Assembly (NCBI RefSeq): GCF_001375495.1
Contig: NZ_LN831058.1
Span: 702,768 to 766,767, forward strand
DNA length: 64,000 nt
DNA from: Flaviflexus massiliensis
GTDB lineage: Bacteria > Actinomycetota > Actinomycetes > Actinomycetales > Actinomycetaceae
Direction of reading: 5' to 3'
The notes under the pieces are model-generated. The model made no database searches and was not told the DNA's origin. It saw only the letters and a list, made by a program, of their open reading frames with translations. Numbering within the stretch: the stretch's first letter is position 1; each line of letters starts with the position of its first letter. The translations under genes were made by a program, and so were the position numbers. Of this stretch, positions 42,769 through 51,985 are shown in pieces.

Positions 42769-43683
42769 CTAGTTGAGGAGCGAGTTTACCCAGGAGCGGG
42801 CGGCAACGAAGTCCTGATCGGCTGTGCCGGGGCGGAGCCGCACCGGCTCCTGCTTCGCACTCGGGTACGAACCGATGAAACGCACGAGCGGGCTGGTGCG
42901 GTGGAGGCTGATGAGGACCGCCTGCACCCTCTCGTCGCTCACGTGCCCCTCGCAGTCGATTGAGAACTGGTAGCGGCCGAGCGAATCGCCAACCGGGCGG
43001 GATTCGATCCGTGACAGGTTGACACCGCGGGTTGCGAACTGCTCGAGCATGGCCAGCAGCGCGCCCGCCTCATCGGAGGGAAGCTGCACCTGAAGGGTGG
43101 TCTTGTCTGAACCGGTCGGTTCGGGAAGCGGGGTCTGCTCGGAGCCGACACAGATGAACCGGGTGACGGCATCCGGATTGTCGGCAACACCCTCGGCAAT
43201 AACCGTGAGGCCGTACTGCTCGGCAGACAGCGGGTTGCACAGCACCGCATCGAAATTCATGGCACCCTCGGCCATGGCCTTCGCGGCCGCCGCGGTTGAG
43301 GTTGCCGGAACATGGCTTGCCTCCGTCAGATTGTCCGCGATCCAATGCTGGCACTGCGCCCACGCGTGCGGATGGGTCGAGATCCGCTTCACCTGATCGA
43401 GCGGCAAATCATCGCGAGTTGCGAGCACGAACGTGATCGGCACCAGCATCTCCGCCACAATCCGCAGATTGCTCCCGTTCGAGAGGGAGTCGATCGTGGC
43501 GTTCACGCCACCTTCGACAGAGTTCTCGATCGGCACCACGGCAAAATCGGTCTCGCCGGCACGCACCATCGACAGTGCCGTCGGCACATCAATAGCAGGA
43601 ACGTGCTCCTCTTCATTCTTTGACAGCTGGTTGAGAGCCTGGTGAGTGAAGGTGCCCCGGGGGCCGAGATATGAATACCGCAT
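42769..43683 (-). CDS. pheA: Prephenate dehydratase
   Basis: This 304-residue monofunctional enzyme of phenylalanine synthesis has a two-lobed PDT domain with IENSVEGGVNATIDSL, THPHAWAQCQ and the catalytic TRF motif (DAVTRFICV), then an ACT domain (GALLAMLEQFATRGVNLSRIESRP) that gives feedback inhibition by phenylalanine. There is no chorismate mutase domain. ATG 43683 lies 6 nt behind TACGAT. Confidence 0.95.
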   Translation of the reverse strand: MRYSYLGPRGTFTHQALNQLSKNEEEHVPAIDVPTALSMVRAGETDFAVVPIENSVEGGVNATIDSLSNGSNLRIVAEMLVPITFVLATRDDLPLDQVKRISTHPHAWAQCQHWIADNLTEASHVPATSTAAAAKAMAEGAMNFDAVLCNPLSAEQYGLTVIAEGVADNPDAVTRFICVGSEQTPLPEPTGSDKTTLQVQLPSDEAGALLAMLEQFATRGVNLSRIESRPVGDSLGRYQFSIDCEGHVSDERVQAVLISLHRTSPLVRFIGSYPSAKQEPVRLRPGTADQDFVAARSWVNSLLN

Positions 43684-43689
43684 GTCTTT

Positions 43690-43736
43690 ATCGTAGACCT
43701 CCTAAACTGAGGCTCAGACCGAGGGTTCTATATGAT
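43690..43736. promoter_or_regulatory. Divergent leaderless promoters of pheA and the AlkP-like gene
   Basis: The minus-strand TACGAT (43690-43695) ends 6 nt before ATG 43683. The plus-strand TATGAT (43731-43736) ends 6 nt before ATG 43743. Confidence 0.5.
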
Positions 43737-43742
43737 CGTCCC

Positions 43743-45824
43743 ATGAGATCCGCCATCAGCCTGCTCCTCCTGGTGTGCCTCAGCGTGCTGATACCGCCCG
43801 CCGCGGCCTCCGACAGCGAGCGACCGACGGTGCTGATCGGGACTGGCGGTGTCATGTGGGAGTACGTGAACGAACACGACACCCCTAATCTGTACGCGCT
43901 TTCCAACGAATCCGCGGTTGGTAACGTGAGTGTGCGCGGCCCCCACCCATCGGCATGTCCCGCCGATGGGTGGCTCACGCTCGGAGCGGGGGAACGAGCG
44001 GGGGACGGGGTGAAAGATGGTGGCAGATGCCGAATCCTCGAAGAACCGGTCAATGGCGAGATCCCGCACTGGGAAGAGTACGAGAAGGCGATCGAAACCT
44101 CCCCGTACAGCCCCACCCTGGGATCCCTTGCCGAATTGACGGAGGGAAGCTCGACGCTCACGATCGGGCCCGGTGCGGCACTCGCGCTGGCGGACAGCGC
44201 GGGAACAGTAGAGAACTACGGTGGGTTGGCGGAACTGCCGGACCTGCTAAACGAACAGGATCTTGTCCTCATCGACATCGGCGCGATCACGGAAGAGGAC
44301 CCCATAACCTTCACCGACACGGAGCCACGCCCCACAACCGATCCATCATCTGCAGCCTTCACCGCACCGGAATGGGATGAGGAGCGGATCAGGGAGCGCA
44401 TGGTGGAGCTCGATCAACAACTCGGGCAGGTCCTCGAGACTGTTGAGGAATCGATGCCCGATGCCAGGATTCTTTTCGTGTCGCTCGCAGACTACTCCGG
44501 CACAGTGACGACACTTCAGGTCATCATGGAGCGCACCGGTGAGCCCGGCCTGCTCTCCTCATCAACCACCCGCAGAGCCGGACTCGTCACCGCCACCGAC
44601 CTACTCCCGAGCCTCGTCTCGGACGCGGCAGGAGTTGTCGGTCCCGGATCCGCGATCACGGCCTCGCCAGGCGGGACCTATGAGGACAATCGGAATGCGG
44701 TGACTGCTTTCGACTCCCTCACCCAGGCGATCAAACCAGCAACGGGCTGGGTTTTTGGCATGTGGGGGACAGCCTGGATTCTTACCCTGCTGGCAACCCT
44801 GCTGCTTCGCCGCAACCGTATCGTTCACGGGGCTGCGCTCGCGGTCGCTTCTGTCCCCGCATCAGCCGTGCTCGTCAATGCTCTGCCGTGGCACGAAACG
44901 GGCGCGCCTACCCTCGTGCTAGCTCTGGGTATTGCCCTCCTCGGCGTCGTCATTGGAGTGGTGGCGGAACGGTGGGGCCAACGGGACAGGCTCATGCCCG
45001 CGCTCGCCGTCTCGATCATCACCCTCGCGGCGTATCTCCTGCCCGTCCTGGTGGGGTCGCCGCTGGCACTCAACTCCGTGTTCGGTGCGCTGCCTGCGGT
45101 GGGTCGCTTCTACGGCATGAACAACATGATGTTCGCGATCGTAACCGCAAGCGGACTCGTTCTTGCCGGCATCATCGCCGAACGAGTGAGACCCCGTCAC
45201 CGGGCGGCCCTACTTATCCTCGCCCTCGGAGCCATCATCATTCTCATTGACGGATCGCCGTGGCATGGGACGGACTTTGGGGGACCCCCGGTTCTCACCG
45301 TCGTGTTTGGGATGATGGCGTGGCTCGTATCGGGACGCAAACTCACCTGGCTCTCCAGCCTCGGCATGGTCCTTGCCGGAGTTGTTGTTGCCGGCATGTC
45401 CCTCCTGGTCGACTACCTGCGACCCGTTGAGGAACGCACTCACCTGGGCGACTTTGCTGAGTCTCTTCTGAGTGGTGAAGGCTTCGATGTGGTGTGGCGG
45501 AAGGGTATGGCTGTCTTAAATCAGTGGCCGCTTATCCTTCTCCTCCTCGTTGTCTTCGGCGCGATTGCCTACCTGTGGTGGAAGAGGGGACCGAAACTTC
45601 CCACAATCAGTGGCAATAGGCCGTGGCTGTGGACGACGCTCGCGATCAGCGTGGCGCTACTTGGGGGGATGGTTCTCAACGACTCCGGAGTCATCATCGT
45701 GATCGTGGGCGGCATGGTCGCGATCCCACTCCTTGCCTCGGTCCTGTACTACCGATCTCTTCCAAGCGGCGACACCGCGGCACGAAAAGCGGAGCACACA
45801 GAACTCGTAGGGAAAACGGACTGA
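43743..45824 (+). CDS. Membrane protein with extracytoplasmic alkaline-phosphatase-like domain
   Basis: 693 residues. The signal peptide (MRSAISLLLLVCLSVLIPPA, then AAA) is followed by about 310 residues outside the membrane that resemble the alkaline phosphatase superfamily (VLIGTGGVMWEYVNEHDTPNLYAL, DQDLVLIDIGAI-like strand, GLVTATDLLPSLV). The C-terminal half has about ten hydrophobic segments. Related proteins are widespread in actinobacteria with no assigned function. The usual catalytic Ser/Thr-metal signature is not obvious, so it may be a non-enzymatic binding domain. A GT2 gene converges on it. Confidence 0.8.
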   Translation: MRSAISLLLLVCLSVLIPPAAASDSERPTVLIGTGGVMWEYVNEHDTPNLYALSNESAVGNVSVRGPHPSACPADGWLTLGAGERAGDGVKDGGRCRILEEPVNGEIPHWEEYEKAIETSPYSPTLGSLAELTEGSSTLTIGPGAALALADSAGTVENYGGLAELPDLLNEQDLVLIDIGAITEEDPITFTDTEPRPTTDPSSAAFTAPEWDEERIRERMVELDQQLGQVLETVEESMPDARILFVSLADYSGTVTTLQVIMERTGEPGLLSSSTTRRAGLVTATDLLPSLVSDAAGVVGPGSAITASPGGTYEDNRNAVTAFDSLTQAIKPATGWVFGMWGTAWILTLLATLLLRRNRIVHGAALAVASVPASAVLVNALPWHETGAPTLVLALGIALLGVVIGVVAERWGQRDRLMPALAVSIITLAAYLLPVLVGSPLALNSVFGALPAVGRFYGMNNMMFAIVTASGLVLAGIIAERVRPRHRAALLILALGAIIILIDGSPWHGTDFGGPPVLTVVFGMMAWLVSGRKLTWLSSLGMVLAGVVVAGMSLLVDYLRPVEERTHLGDFAESLLSGEGFDVVWRKGMAVLNQWPLILLLLVVFGAIAYLWWKRGPKLPTISGNRPWLWTTLAISVALLGGMVLNDSGVIIVIVGGMVAIPLLASVLYYRSLPSGDTAARKAEHTELVGKTD

Positions 45825-45866
45825 AAGACCCGCGCTAAGTGTGGTGGCTGTGCTGAGTGGGGCCCG

Positions 45867-46691
45867 TTAGGAACGGGTGTTGGAGGATTCTCCAGAGTCA
45901 GGCACGGGACGGATCCGGTAGGCGCAGAACGGTTCGCCCGGGCGCTGGGTTGTGGGATCGACACGGTACTGGGATGACACCCTGACCCCGCGCAGCCTGC
46001 GCATGTTGACCGCGAGGGCAACATCTCGGTACTGGGCGGCACGATGAAGCTGACCGGAAAAGTCGTTGCCCGTGGGGCGGTGTTGCAGATCGCAAGGGAT
46101 CTCCTGGATCGTCATACCCGCCACCAGCATGTCGATCGTCATCGCCGTCTCCACCCCCCAGCCGCGGGCGAGGGGACGTGCCGACTCGTAGGCTTCCCGC
46201 GTCATGCAGCGCTGCCCGGACAGGGGCTGGGTGGGGGACCAGCCGGTCATGTTCGAGATCGCCTTGCGGGAAAGCCCCGTGACGAGACCGTGCCCGCCCG
46301 CGCCCGCCTGCTTGGGGAGGACGGCAATGGTGCAGTCGACGGTGCCGTTGGCGACGGGCTCGACGAGGGGAGCGGTTTGAACCGCGGTTTCGCCAAGGTC
46401 GGCGTCAATAAACATGAGGAGGCGAGGTTGGCGGCCTTCCGCGTCCCTCATGGCCACCACGGAGGCGCCGGTTTCGATCGCCGATGCCTTACCCCTGTTA
46501 ACAGGGTGGCGGACCACGGTGGCGCCTGCCGCTCGGGCAACCGACTGAGTGTCGTCAGTCGAACCGTCGTCAACCACAACAATGAGATCGACGTGGGGAA
46601 TAGCGCGCGCGGAACGGATGGTGGAGGCAATAAGGTCGACTTCGTCCTTCGCCGGGATGACAACAGCCACATGCGCACTTGAAGAGTTCAC
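45867..46691 (-). CDS. Family 2 glycosyltransferase
   Basis: This 274-residue GT-A fold protein has the nucleotide-binding start VVIPAKDEVDLIASTI, the DDGSTDDT loop, the metal-binding FIDADLG, and the acceptor segment PLSGQRCMTREAYE with GWGVETAMTIDML. The layout resembles glucosyl-3-phosphoglycerate synthase-like and polyprenyl-phosphate glycosyltransferases. It has no membrane segment. GTG 46691 lies 6 nt behind TAAGAT. It converges with the AlkP-like membrane protein gene. Confidence 0.88.
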   Translation of the reverse strand: MNSSSAHVAVVIPAKDEVDLIASTIRSARAIPHVDLIVVVDDGSTDDTQSVARAAGATVVRHPVNRGKASAIETGASVVAMRDAEGRQPRLLMFIDADLGETAVQTAPLVEPVANGTVDCTIAVLPKQAGAGGHGLVTGLSRKAISNMTGWSPTQPLSGQRCMTREAYESARPLARGWGVETAMTIDMLVAGMTIQEIPCDLQHRPTGNDFSGQLHRAAQYRDVALAVNMRRLRGVRVSSQYRVDPTTQRPGEPFCAYRIRPVPDSGESSNTRS

Positions 46692-46697
46692 GGCTTC

Positions 46698-46703
46698 ATC
46701 TTA
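46698..46703 (-). promoter_or_regulatory. -10 box of the GT2 gene (leaderless)
   Basis: TAAGAT on the minus strand, then GAAGCC, then GTG 46691. Confidence 0.55.
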
Positions 46704-46736
46704 ACTTGTGTGAGAGTGAGAGATTGCCAACAGTCC

Positions 46737-46774
46737 AAAACCGGCAGATCGGATAACAAGATCTGACCTGCCGG
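46737..46774 (-). terminator. Terminator of the rhodanese-DUF5926 operon
   Basis: The minus-strand arms CCGGCAG and CTGCCGG, with additional pairing inside, are followed by TTTTGG. Confidence 0.75.
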
Positions 46775-46788
46775 AAGTGGATGAACTG

Positions 46789-47643
46789 TTAGCGAAGAGT
46801 GACCTGGCGGGAGACGATTCCCGACCTGGTTCTCTTCTCCTCGGGGGTGAGGGGCTCGGTTGAATTAATGGCGGCCTCGAACTCTGCTTCGAAGGTTGCC
46901 ATGGGGCTACCGAGCTCGTCGGCTTCCGTCCCGGGGGCAAGTTGCCAGACGGGAATGAGCAGGCCGCTTCCGCGGAACGCGCCGACGAAGCGAGCATCCT
47001 TGTCGAAGCCCTCGGAGCGGGCGGACTGGAGGCGAGCAAGTCCGTCGAGGACCCGGTCCTGGTCCTCGGTGCGGATCCAGCGCACGAACTCGCTGGTCAT
47101 GCGGCACCAGTAGGCGCCGCGCACGCCCTCGATACTGGCAGAGGGGGTCACGTTCTCGCGTGTCTGATCGATGGCCTGACGGACATCCTCCCGGTCCTTC
47201 TCCTCCTCGCTCATCCAGTACGAGAAGTCTTCGTACAGGATGAGTTCAAGCTCCGTGTTTTCCAGGACATCCTGGAGGCGGGGCCCGGGTTCGGCGAGTT
47301 CCGCGGACTGGATGGCGGCGCCCGGTTCGAGCTCGAGAGCGTCGATAATGACGGCGGCAAGGTCGCGGGAGGCGTCACCGGATCCGGTGACGGTCTGGAC
47401 TGCGACGAGGAGCTCGCCGCTTTCACGGCGAACCGCTGCCGACATGTTCGGCAGGAGCGTCACGAGAGTGATGTCCTGGCTACCGTAGTCGGCGGTCGTG
47501 GTGACGGTGGTGGTGGCTGCGGGGAGGATCTCCCTCATGGCGACCAGTTCGGTTTCACCTTTCAGCCCCTCGTAGGGGCGTTCCACGAAGGGAACCCGCT
47601 TCCTCTTTGGTGCCTTGTCTTTCAGGCGATTTTTCTTACCCAA
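46789..47643 (-). CDS. DUF5926 family protein
   Basis: This 284-residue protein fits an actinobacterial family of unknown function (DUF5926). The basic N-terminus (GKKNRLKDKAPKRKRVPFV) is followed by an alpha/beta body with ITLVTLLPNMSAAVRR, LILYEDFSYWMSEEEKD and RGAYWCRMTSEFVRWIR. It starts at TTG 47643, with AAGGA 6 nt upstream, and lies 9 nt behind the rhodanese gene, so the two form an operon. No role is established; the basic tail could bind nucleic acid. Confidence 0.78.
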   Translation of the reverse strand: MGKKNRLKDKAPKRKRVPFVERPYEGLKGETELVAMREILPAATTTVTTTADYGSQDITLVTLLPNMSAAVRRESGELLVAVQTVTGSGDASRDLAAVIIDALELEPGAAIQSAELAEPGPRLQDVLENTELELILYEDFSYWMSEEEKDREDVRQAIDQTRENVTPSASIEGVRGAYWCRMTSEFVRWIRTEDQDRVLDGLARLQSARSEGFDKDARFVGAFRGSGLLIPVWQLAPGTEADELGSPMATFEAEFEAAINSTEPLTPEEKRTRSGIVSRQVTLR

Positions 47644-47652
47644 TAGTTTTCC

Positions 47653-48003
47653 TTAAGCAATTGTGGGGATGTCACCATCGGACGATACGAGGGGGAGCCC
47701 GTGGTTCTGCCAGGAAGCCATACCGTCGGACAGGTCCCAGGCATCGATACCGTGGTCTGCGAGGATCTCGGCTGCTTGGGCACTCCTGCGACCCAGGCGG
47801 CAGACAACCATGATGTCGGTGTCGGGAATCTCGTCGATGCGGTCGGCGAGTTCGTCAAGGGGAATGTGGAGGGCGCCGGGAGCATGCCCAGCGTCCCACT
47901 CATCTTCACCGCGAACGTCAATGAGAGTGAATCCCTCCGGGATGGGATCGTCAGCATTGAGGTCCGTGGTGACGAGCGGTCCCGGATTCTGTGGAATAGC
48001 CAT
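47653..48003 (-). CDS. Rhodanese-like domain protein
   Basis: This 116-residue single-domain rhodanese has the motifs TLIDVRGEDEWDAGHAPGALHIPL and the active-site loop VVCRLGRRS with the persulfide-carrying Cys. It may move sulfane sulfur in the cytoplasm. ATG 48003 lies 6 nt behind TACCCT. It is followed by the DUF5926 gene on the same transcript and diverges from the CopC gene, with only 22 nt between the two starts. Confidence 0.9.
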   Translation of the reverse strand: MAIPQNPGPLVTTDLNADDPIPEGFTLIDVRGEDEWDAGHAPGALHIPLDELADRIDEIPDTDIMVVCRLGRRSAQAAEILADHGIDAWDLSDGMASWQNHGLPLVSSDGDIPTIA

Positions 48004-48009
48004 AGACCT

Positions 48010-48019
48010 AGGGTACGGT
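48010..48019. promoter_or_regulatory. Overlapping divergent -10 boxes (rhodanese / CopC)
   Basis: The minus-strand TACCCT (48010-48015) and the plus-strand TACGGT (48014-48019) share two base pairs. Each ends 6 nt before its start codon (48003 and 48026). Simultaneous RNA polymerase binding should be impossible, so the two genes may exclude each other. Confidence 0.45.
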
Positions 48020-48025
48020 GAAAGA

Positions 48026-48694
48026 ATGTTGAGAAGAAACTCTGCCTTCGCTTTTGTTCTTGCTGTACTGGGAAGTTTGTTCCTGACCGTTAGCCCCGTT
48101 CATGCTCACGACACGCTTATTAGTGTCACTCCCGACGATGGGAGCGAAGTTGAGACGGCACCTGAAGAGGCAGTGTTGACCTTCTCCGCTCAGCTCATGG
48201 ACATTGAACCCCAGGCCGTCGTCCAGCAGGGCGACACCGTTATTGACACGGAGGCCGTCTCGATCGAGGGCTCGGACCTCATCGTGCCCCTGCCCGAACT
48301 TGAAGCCGGCGACTACTCCATCGTCTATTCTGTTGTGTCATCCGATGGGCACCGGATTGACGGTCAAACGTCCTTCACCGTGACCGTCGGAGCCGCGGGC
48401 TCGGAAGAGCGGGCCGCGGAAGAAACTGAACCGGCAGAGGAATCCGGTGCGGTACCCGGGGAGGAAACCGAAACCGGAGCACCTGAGGATGCCGACGCCG
48501 ATGAAGATGCTGCCGTCGAAGGCGAGGCAGAAGAAGGCACCGAAGAAATCATCCCGATTTCTGACGAAGTGGAGCCGGGGCCCGAAGATGATTCCAGCGG
48601 CCTGTCCTCAGTCTTCCTGTGGGGCGGAATCGTGATTGCCGTGCTCGGACTGGGTGTCATCATCTACCGGGCCGTATCCCAGCGCCAGAGTTAG
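48026..48694 (+). CDS. CopC domain copper-binding membrane protein
   Basis: 222 residues. The Sec signal (FAFVLAVLGSLFLTVSPVHA) is cut to leave His at the mature N-terminus (HDTLISVTPDDGSEV), the classical CopC Cu(II) ligand. The immunoglobulin-like CopC domain ends with SSDGHRIDGQTSFTV, which holds the second His. A Glu/Ala-rich tether of about 80 residues and one C-terminal membrane helix (SVFLWGGIVIAVLGLGVIIY) follow. It therefore displays a copper site outside the membrane. No CopD or copper ATPase is adjacent. Confidence 0.87.
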   Translation: MLRRNSAFAFVLAVLGSLFLTVSPVHAHDTLISVTPDDGSEVETAPEEAVLTFSAQLMDIEPQAVVQQGDTVIDTEAVSIEGSDLIVPLPELEAGDYSIVYSVVSSDGHRIDGQTSFTVTVGAAGSEERAAEETEPAEESGAVPGEETETGAPEDADADEDAAVEGEAEEGTEEIIPISDEVEPGPEDDSSGLSSVFLWGGIVIAVLGLGVIIYRAVSQRQS

Positions 48695-48771
48695 CGAACT
48701 CTCCATTTCTAGCTATGTCCCTTTTCGAGCCGGAGGAGTAGGGTATGTGGGCTGAGTAGATTAGGAGAGAT

Positions 48772-50631
48772 GTGAAGAAGCGGGAACGGGATCTAACCTC
48801 AATACGGGCCTATCGAGGGATGACTCCAGAGCAAGCAGAGGTTGCTGAAAAGAAGCATCGGGAAGTGCTTGCCGTTCTCACGGGCCTCATGCTCGTCCAG
48901 TTCATCGGCATGCTCGCGAACACGATCGTCAGCAACGCGATGCCCGTCATCGTTGCCGAAATTGGTGGCAATCAAACCCACTACACGTGGATCCTCACCT
49001 CCGGCATTCTCGCCAACACGGTCATGACTGCCCTAGCGGGCAAGCTCGCCGACCTGTACGACAAGAAGAAGCTCCTGATCATCTCGATGATCATGTTCAT
49101 CCTCTCCTCCCTCCTCTGCGGACTCGCCCAAACACCGGAGATGCTCATCGCGTTCCGTGTTCTGCAGGGCCTGGGAATGGGCATGCAGGTCATGCTCTCC
49201 ATGGTCATCATGGCCACCGTGATCCCGCCCCGCGAACGCGGCCGCTACAACGGCTACATGGGTGCAGTCATCGCGGTTGCCACCGTCTCCGGCCCGCTCC
49301 TCGGTGGACTCATCGTTGATACTCCGTGGATGGGGTGGCGCTGGTGCTTCTGGGCAACAATCCCCTTCATGATGGCCGCCATTTGGGTCATCTCCCGCAG
49401 ACTCAACCTGCCCAATATGAGCCGCGGCAAGGTGCACCTCGACATCCCCGGTGCCGCACTCATGGCGATCGCCGCCGTCTCCTTCCTCCTGTGGGTCTCC
49501 CTCGTTGGTGGCGGCACCTCATTCACCGATCCGGCCGCAATCATCCTCATCATCCTCGCGATTATCGCCACGATCATCTTCATCCTCGTTGAAAAGAAGA
49601 GCCCGGAACCGATCCTGCCAATGGAGATCATGGCGCACCGGAACACGGTTCTTGCGATCATTGCCTCAATCGGTGCCGGCACCATCATGTTCGGAGCGAA
49701 CGTGTTCCTCGGCCAATACTTCCAGTACGGGCGCGGCTACTCGCCCACCGTGGCCGGCCTCCTCACGTTCCCGATGATGGTCGGCATCGTCATCGCCTCC
49801 ACCTGGATCGGGCAGCTCATCACCCGCAACGGAGTGTGGAAGAAGTACGTCGTCTCCGGTATGGTCTACCTGTCGATCGGCTCGCTCGGGCTCTGCTTCG
49901 TCAGGCAGGACACCAGCCTCCTGATCCTCGCAGTCCTGTTCTTCATTATCGGTTGGGGACTCGGTGCTGCCAACCAAAACCTCGTCCTGGCAGTGCAGAA
50001 CTCCGTCCCGCTGAGCCAGATGGGTGCCGCTACCTCAACCGTGACCTTCTTCCGTAGTCTCGGTGGCGCGGTCGGCATCCAGGTCCTTGGCGCCAGCTAC
50101 GGTGCCGCAACGAACTCCTACATGGTTGACAGGTTGGGGGAGATGCCGAAGGTGCCGGGCAACGCCGCCGGTTCCCTCGACCTCGCTGCCCTCCCCGACC
50201 CCGTTGAGGACATTGCACGCGCCGGCTTCGGTAATTCCCTCTGGGCAGTCTTTGCCGTCGCCTCCATCATCGTTGTCATCGGTGCCATCTCGACGATCCT
50301 CATGAAGGGCACCTCCCTGCGCGACACGGTCGATATCCAAAAGAAGGTCCACAAAACCCTCCGGGAAGACGAAGCCCAGGCCTCGCAGATCACCACCGGC
50401 AACCCCATCCCACTCGAACCGGTCACGGGCGAAATGCCACGAATTGAAGTTGACACCGTGGCCTCGGAAGAGACAGAAGAAGCGGGCTCGTTAGCAGAAT
50501 CGTCACCGAGTAACGCCCAGTACACCACGGCCTCGCTCGCCAACGACTCTGACAGACCGGGTTCTCGATCAGAGCCCAGTGATGTCGTGGTTGAGAACAG
50601 CAATCTTGAAGGTAAGAAGAACGAGAAGTGA
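48772..50631 (+). CDS. DHA2 family MFS multidrug exporter (EmrB/QacA type)
   Basis: This 619-residue protein has about 14 transmembrane helices. The motif A loop is ILANTVMTALAGKLADLYDKKKLL, and motif C-like sequence lies in GAVIAVATVSGPLLGGLIVD. The hydrophilic C-terminal tail of about 110 residues (rich in Glu, Thr, Ser and Asn) is unusual for the family. It exports hydrophobic cations or drugs by proton antiport. GTG 48772 has AGGAG 6 nt upstream and TAGATT further up. It ends at a strong bidirectional terminator. Confidence 0.92.
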   Translation: MKKRERDLTSIRAYRGMTPEQAEVAEKKHREVLAVLTGLMLVQFIGMLANTIVSNAMPVIVAEIGGNQTHYTWILTSGILANTVMTALAGKLADLYDKKKLLIISMIMFILSSLLCGLAQTPEMLIAFRVLQGLGMGMQVMLSMVIMATVIPPRERGRYNGYMGAVIAVATVSGPLLGGLIVDTPWMGWRWCFWATIPFMMAAIWVISRRLNLPNMSRGKVHLDIPGAALMAIAAVSFLLWVSLVGGGTSFTDPAAIILIILAIIATIIFILVEKKSPEPILPMEIMAHRNTVLAIIASIGAGTIMFGANVFLGQYFQYGRGYSPTVAGLLTFPMMVGIVIASTWIGQLITRNGVWKKYVVSGMVYLSIGSLGLCFVRQDTSLLILAVLFFIIGWGLGAANQNLVLAVQNSVPLSQMGAATSTVTFFRSLGGAVGIQVLGASYGAATNSYMVDRLGEMPKVPGNAAGSLDLAALPDPVEDIARAGFGNSLWAVFAVASIIVVIGAISTILMKGTSLRDTVDIQKKVHKTLREDEAQASQITTGNPIPLEPVTGEMPRIEVDTVASEETEEAGSLAESSPSNAQYTTASLANDSDRPGSRSEPSDVVVENSNLEGKKNEK

Positions 50632-50650
50632 TCTCTGAAAAACGTTGAGA

Positions 50651-50689
50651 ATGCAGGTGAGCGGCCCAGATTGGGCCGCTCACCTGCAT
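50651..50689. terminator. 18-bp perfect bidirectional terminator hairpin
   Basis: ATGCAGGTGAGCGGCCCA and its exact complement flank a 3-nt loop (GAT), between the convergent MFS exporter and upp genes. Confidence 0.85.
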
Positions 50690-50760
50690 TGAAGATGTCA
50701 GTTCTCCCTGCTGGTGCAGCATTCGCGCTAAACCTGGAGGAAGAACCGAGATGGCTTGGA

Positions 50761-51399
50761 CTAGTCGATGACACCGTAGAGGCGGTCACCAGCATCGCCC
50801 AGGCCGGGAACGATGTAGGACTTCTCATCCAGGCGCTCGTCAACCGCCGCGAGAACAACCGTGACGTTTGCGCGGTCACCGATGTGCTCCTCGAGGGTCT
50901 TGAGGCCCTCGGGTGCGCCAAGTAGGCAGATTGCCGTGACGTCTTTAGCTCCGCGCTCGAGAAGGTAGTCGATGGAAGCGATCAGGGTGTGGCCTGTTGC
51001 CAGCATCGGGTCCAGTACGTAGCACTGACGGTTCGACAGATCGTCCGGCAGGCGGTTGGCGTAGGTGATGGCCTCGAGGGTCTCTTCGTCCCTCTTGAGG
51101 CCCAGGAAGCCAACCTCGGCGGTTGGCAGGATTCGTTCCATTCCGGACAGCATGCCCAAACCGGCACGCAGAATCGGAACAACGAGCGGGGAGGGATGGG
51201 TGAGGCCGGTACCGACGGTCTTCGCGACCGGAGTTTCGATCTCAATCTCTTCCACGTTAATGTCGCGCGTTGCCTCGTAGGCAAGCAGCGTCATGAGCTC
51301 CTCAACGAGCTGACGGAACACCGGCGACGGTGTTGTCTTCTCGCGGAGGACGGTAAGTTTATGGGCAACTAGTGGATGGTCGACGACCTGCAATCTCAT
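50761..51399 (-). CDS. upp: Uracil phosphoribosyltransferase
   Basis: This 212-residue enzyme salvages uracil to UMP with PRPP. The PRPP loop reads [18 protein letters not shown] (usual GGS replaced by GHT), and the uracil-binding end is [18 protein letters not shown] 51399 ([15 protein letters not shown]) matches the family start. TAGATT ends 7 nt upstream, so the mRNA may be leaderless. It diverges from tadA. Confidence 0.95.
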   Translation of the reverse strand: MRLQVVDHPLVAHKLTVLREKTTPSPVFRQLVEELMTLLAYEATRDINVEEIEIETPVAKTVGTGLTHPSPLVVPILRAGLGMLSGMERILPTAEVGFLGLKRDEETLEAITYANRLPDDLSNRQCYVLDPMLATGHTLIASIDYLLERGAKDVTAICLLGAPEGLKTLEEHIGDRANVTVVLAAVDERLDEKSYIVPGLGDAGDRLYGVID

Positions 51400-51406
51400 G
51401 TCAACT

Positions 51407-51412
51407 AATCTA
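51407..51412 (-). promoter_or_regulatory. -10 box of upp
   Basis: TAGATT on the minus strand, 7 nt, then ATG 51399. Confidence 0.45.
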
Positions 51413-51451
51413 ACTGAGGAATGTAGGTTACGCAGATATCTGAGGTCCCAA

Positions 51452-51919
51452 ATGTGTGCAGAACGGCTAAAAGCCTTTGACGGGCCAATGCTCACCTGCC
51501 TTCAACTCGCCTCCCAGGCCGAAAAACTCGGTGATGTGCCCGTTGGTGCACTCGTCCTGGATCCCGACGGAAACGTCATTGGAACCGGCTATAACGTTCG
51601 AGAATCAGAGCACGACCCAGCCGGTCACGCCGAGATCGTTGCCCTTCGAGAAGCGGCGAAAGTGCGCGGCGGTTGGCGGATGGAGGGGTGCACGCTCGTG
51701 GTTACCCTCGAGCCGTGCACGATGTGTGCCGGTGCTATTGTCCTCTCCCGTGCCAGCTCGGTGGTCTTCGGGGCGTGGGACCCGAAAGCTGGTGCCGCCG
51801 GATCCGTGCGCGATGTGTTGCGGGACCCCCGGCTCAACCACCAGGTCGAGGTGATTGGTGGTGTTAGGGAAGAAGAATGCTCTGCACAGCTCCGTGACTA
51901 CTTCGAGCGGTCCCGATAG
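51452..51919 (+). CDS. tadA: tRNA-specific adenosine deaminase
   Basis: This 155-residue cytidine-deaminase-fold enzyme has the zinc/catalytic motif HAEIVAL and PCTMCAGAI. It converts A34 to inosine in tRNA-Arg(ACG), whose gene is at 26315. ATG 51452 is chosen because TGAGG lies 6 nt upstream; a longer in-frame start at 51398 would overlap upp. tRNA-Ser(CGA) follows 66 nt downstream. Confidence 0.94.
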   Translation: MCAERLKAFDGPMLTCLQLASQAEKLGDVPVGALVLDPDGNVIGTGYNVRESEHDPAGHAEIVALREAAKVRGGWRMEGCTLVVTLEPCTMCAGAIVLSRASSVVFGAWDPKAGAAGSVRDVLRDPRLNHQVEVIGGVREEECSAQLRDYFERSR

Positions 51920-51985
51920 ATCCACCACATTTATGTTCCCCAATTTGTAGAATCGAGCCGAATCAAAGTAGTCTGAATGACCGAT

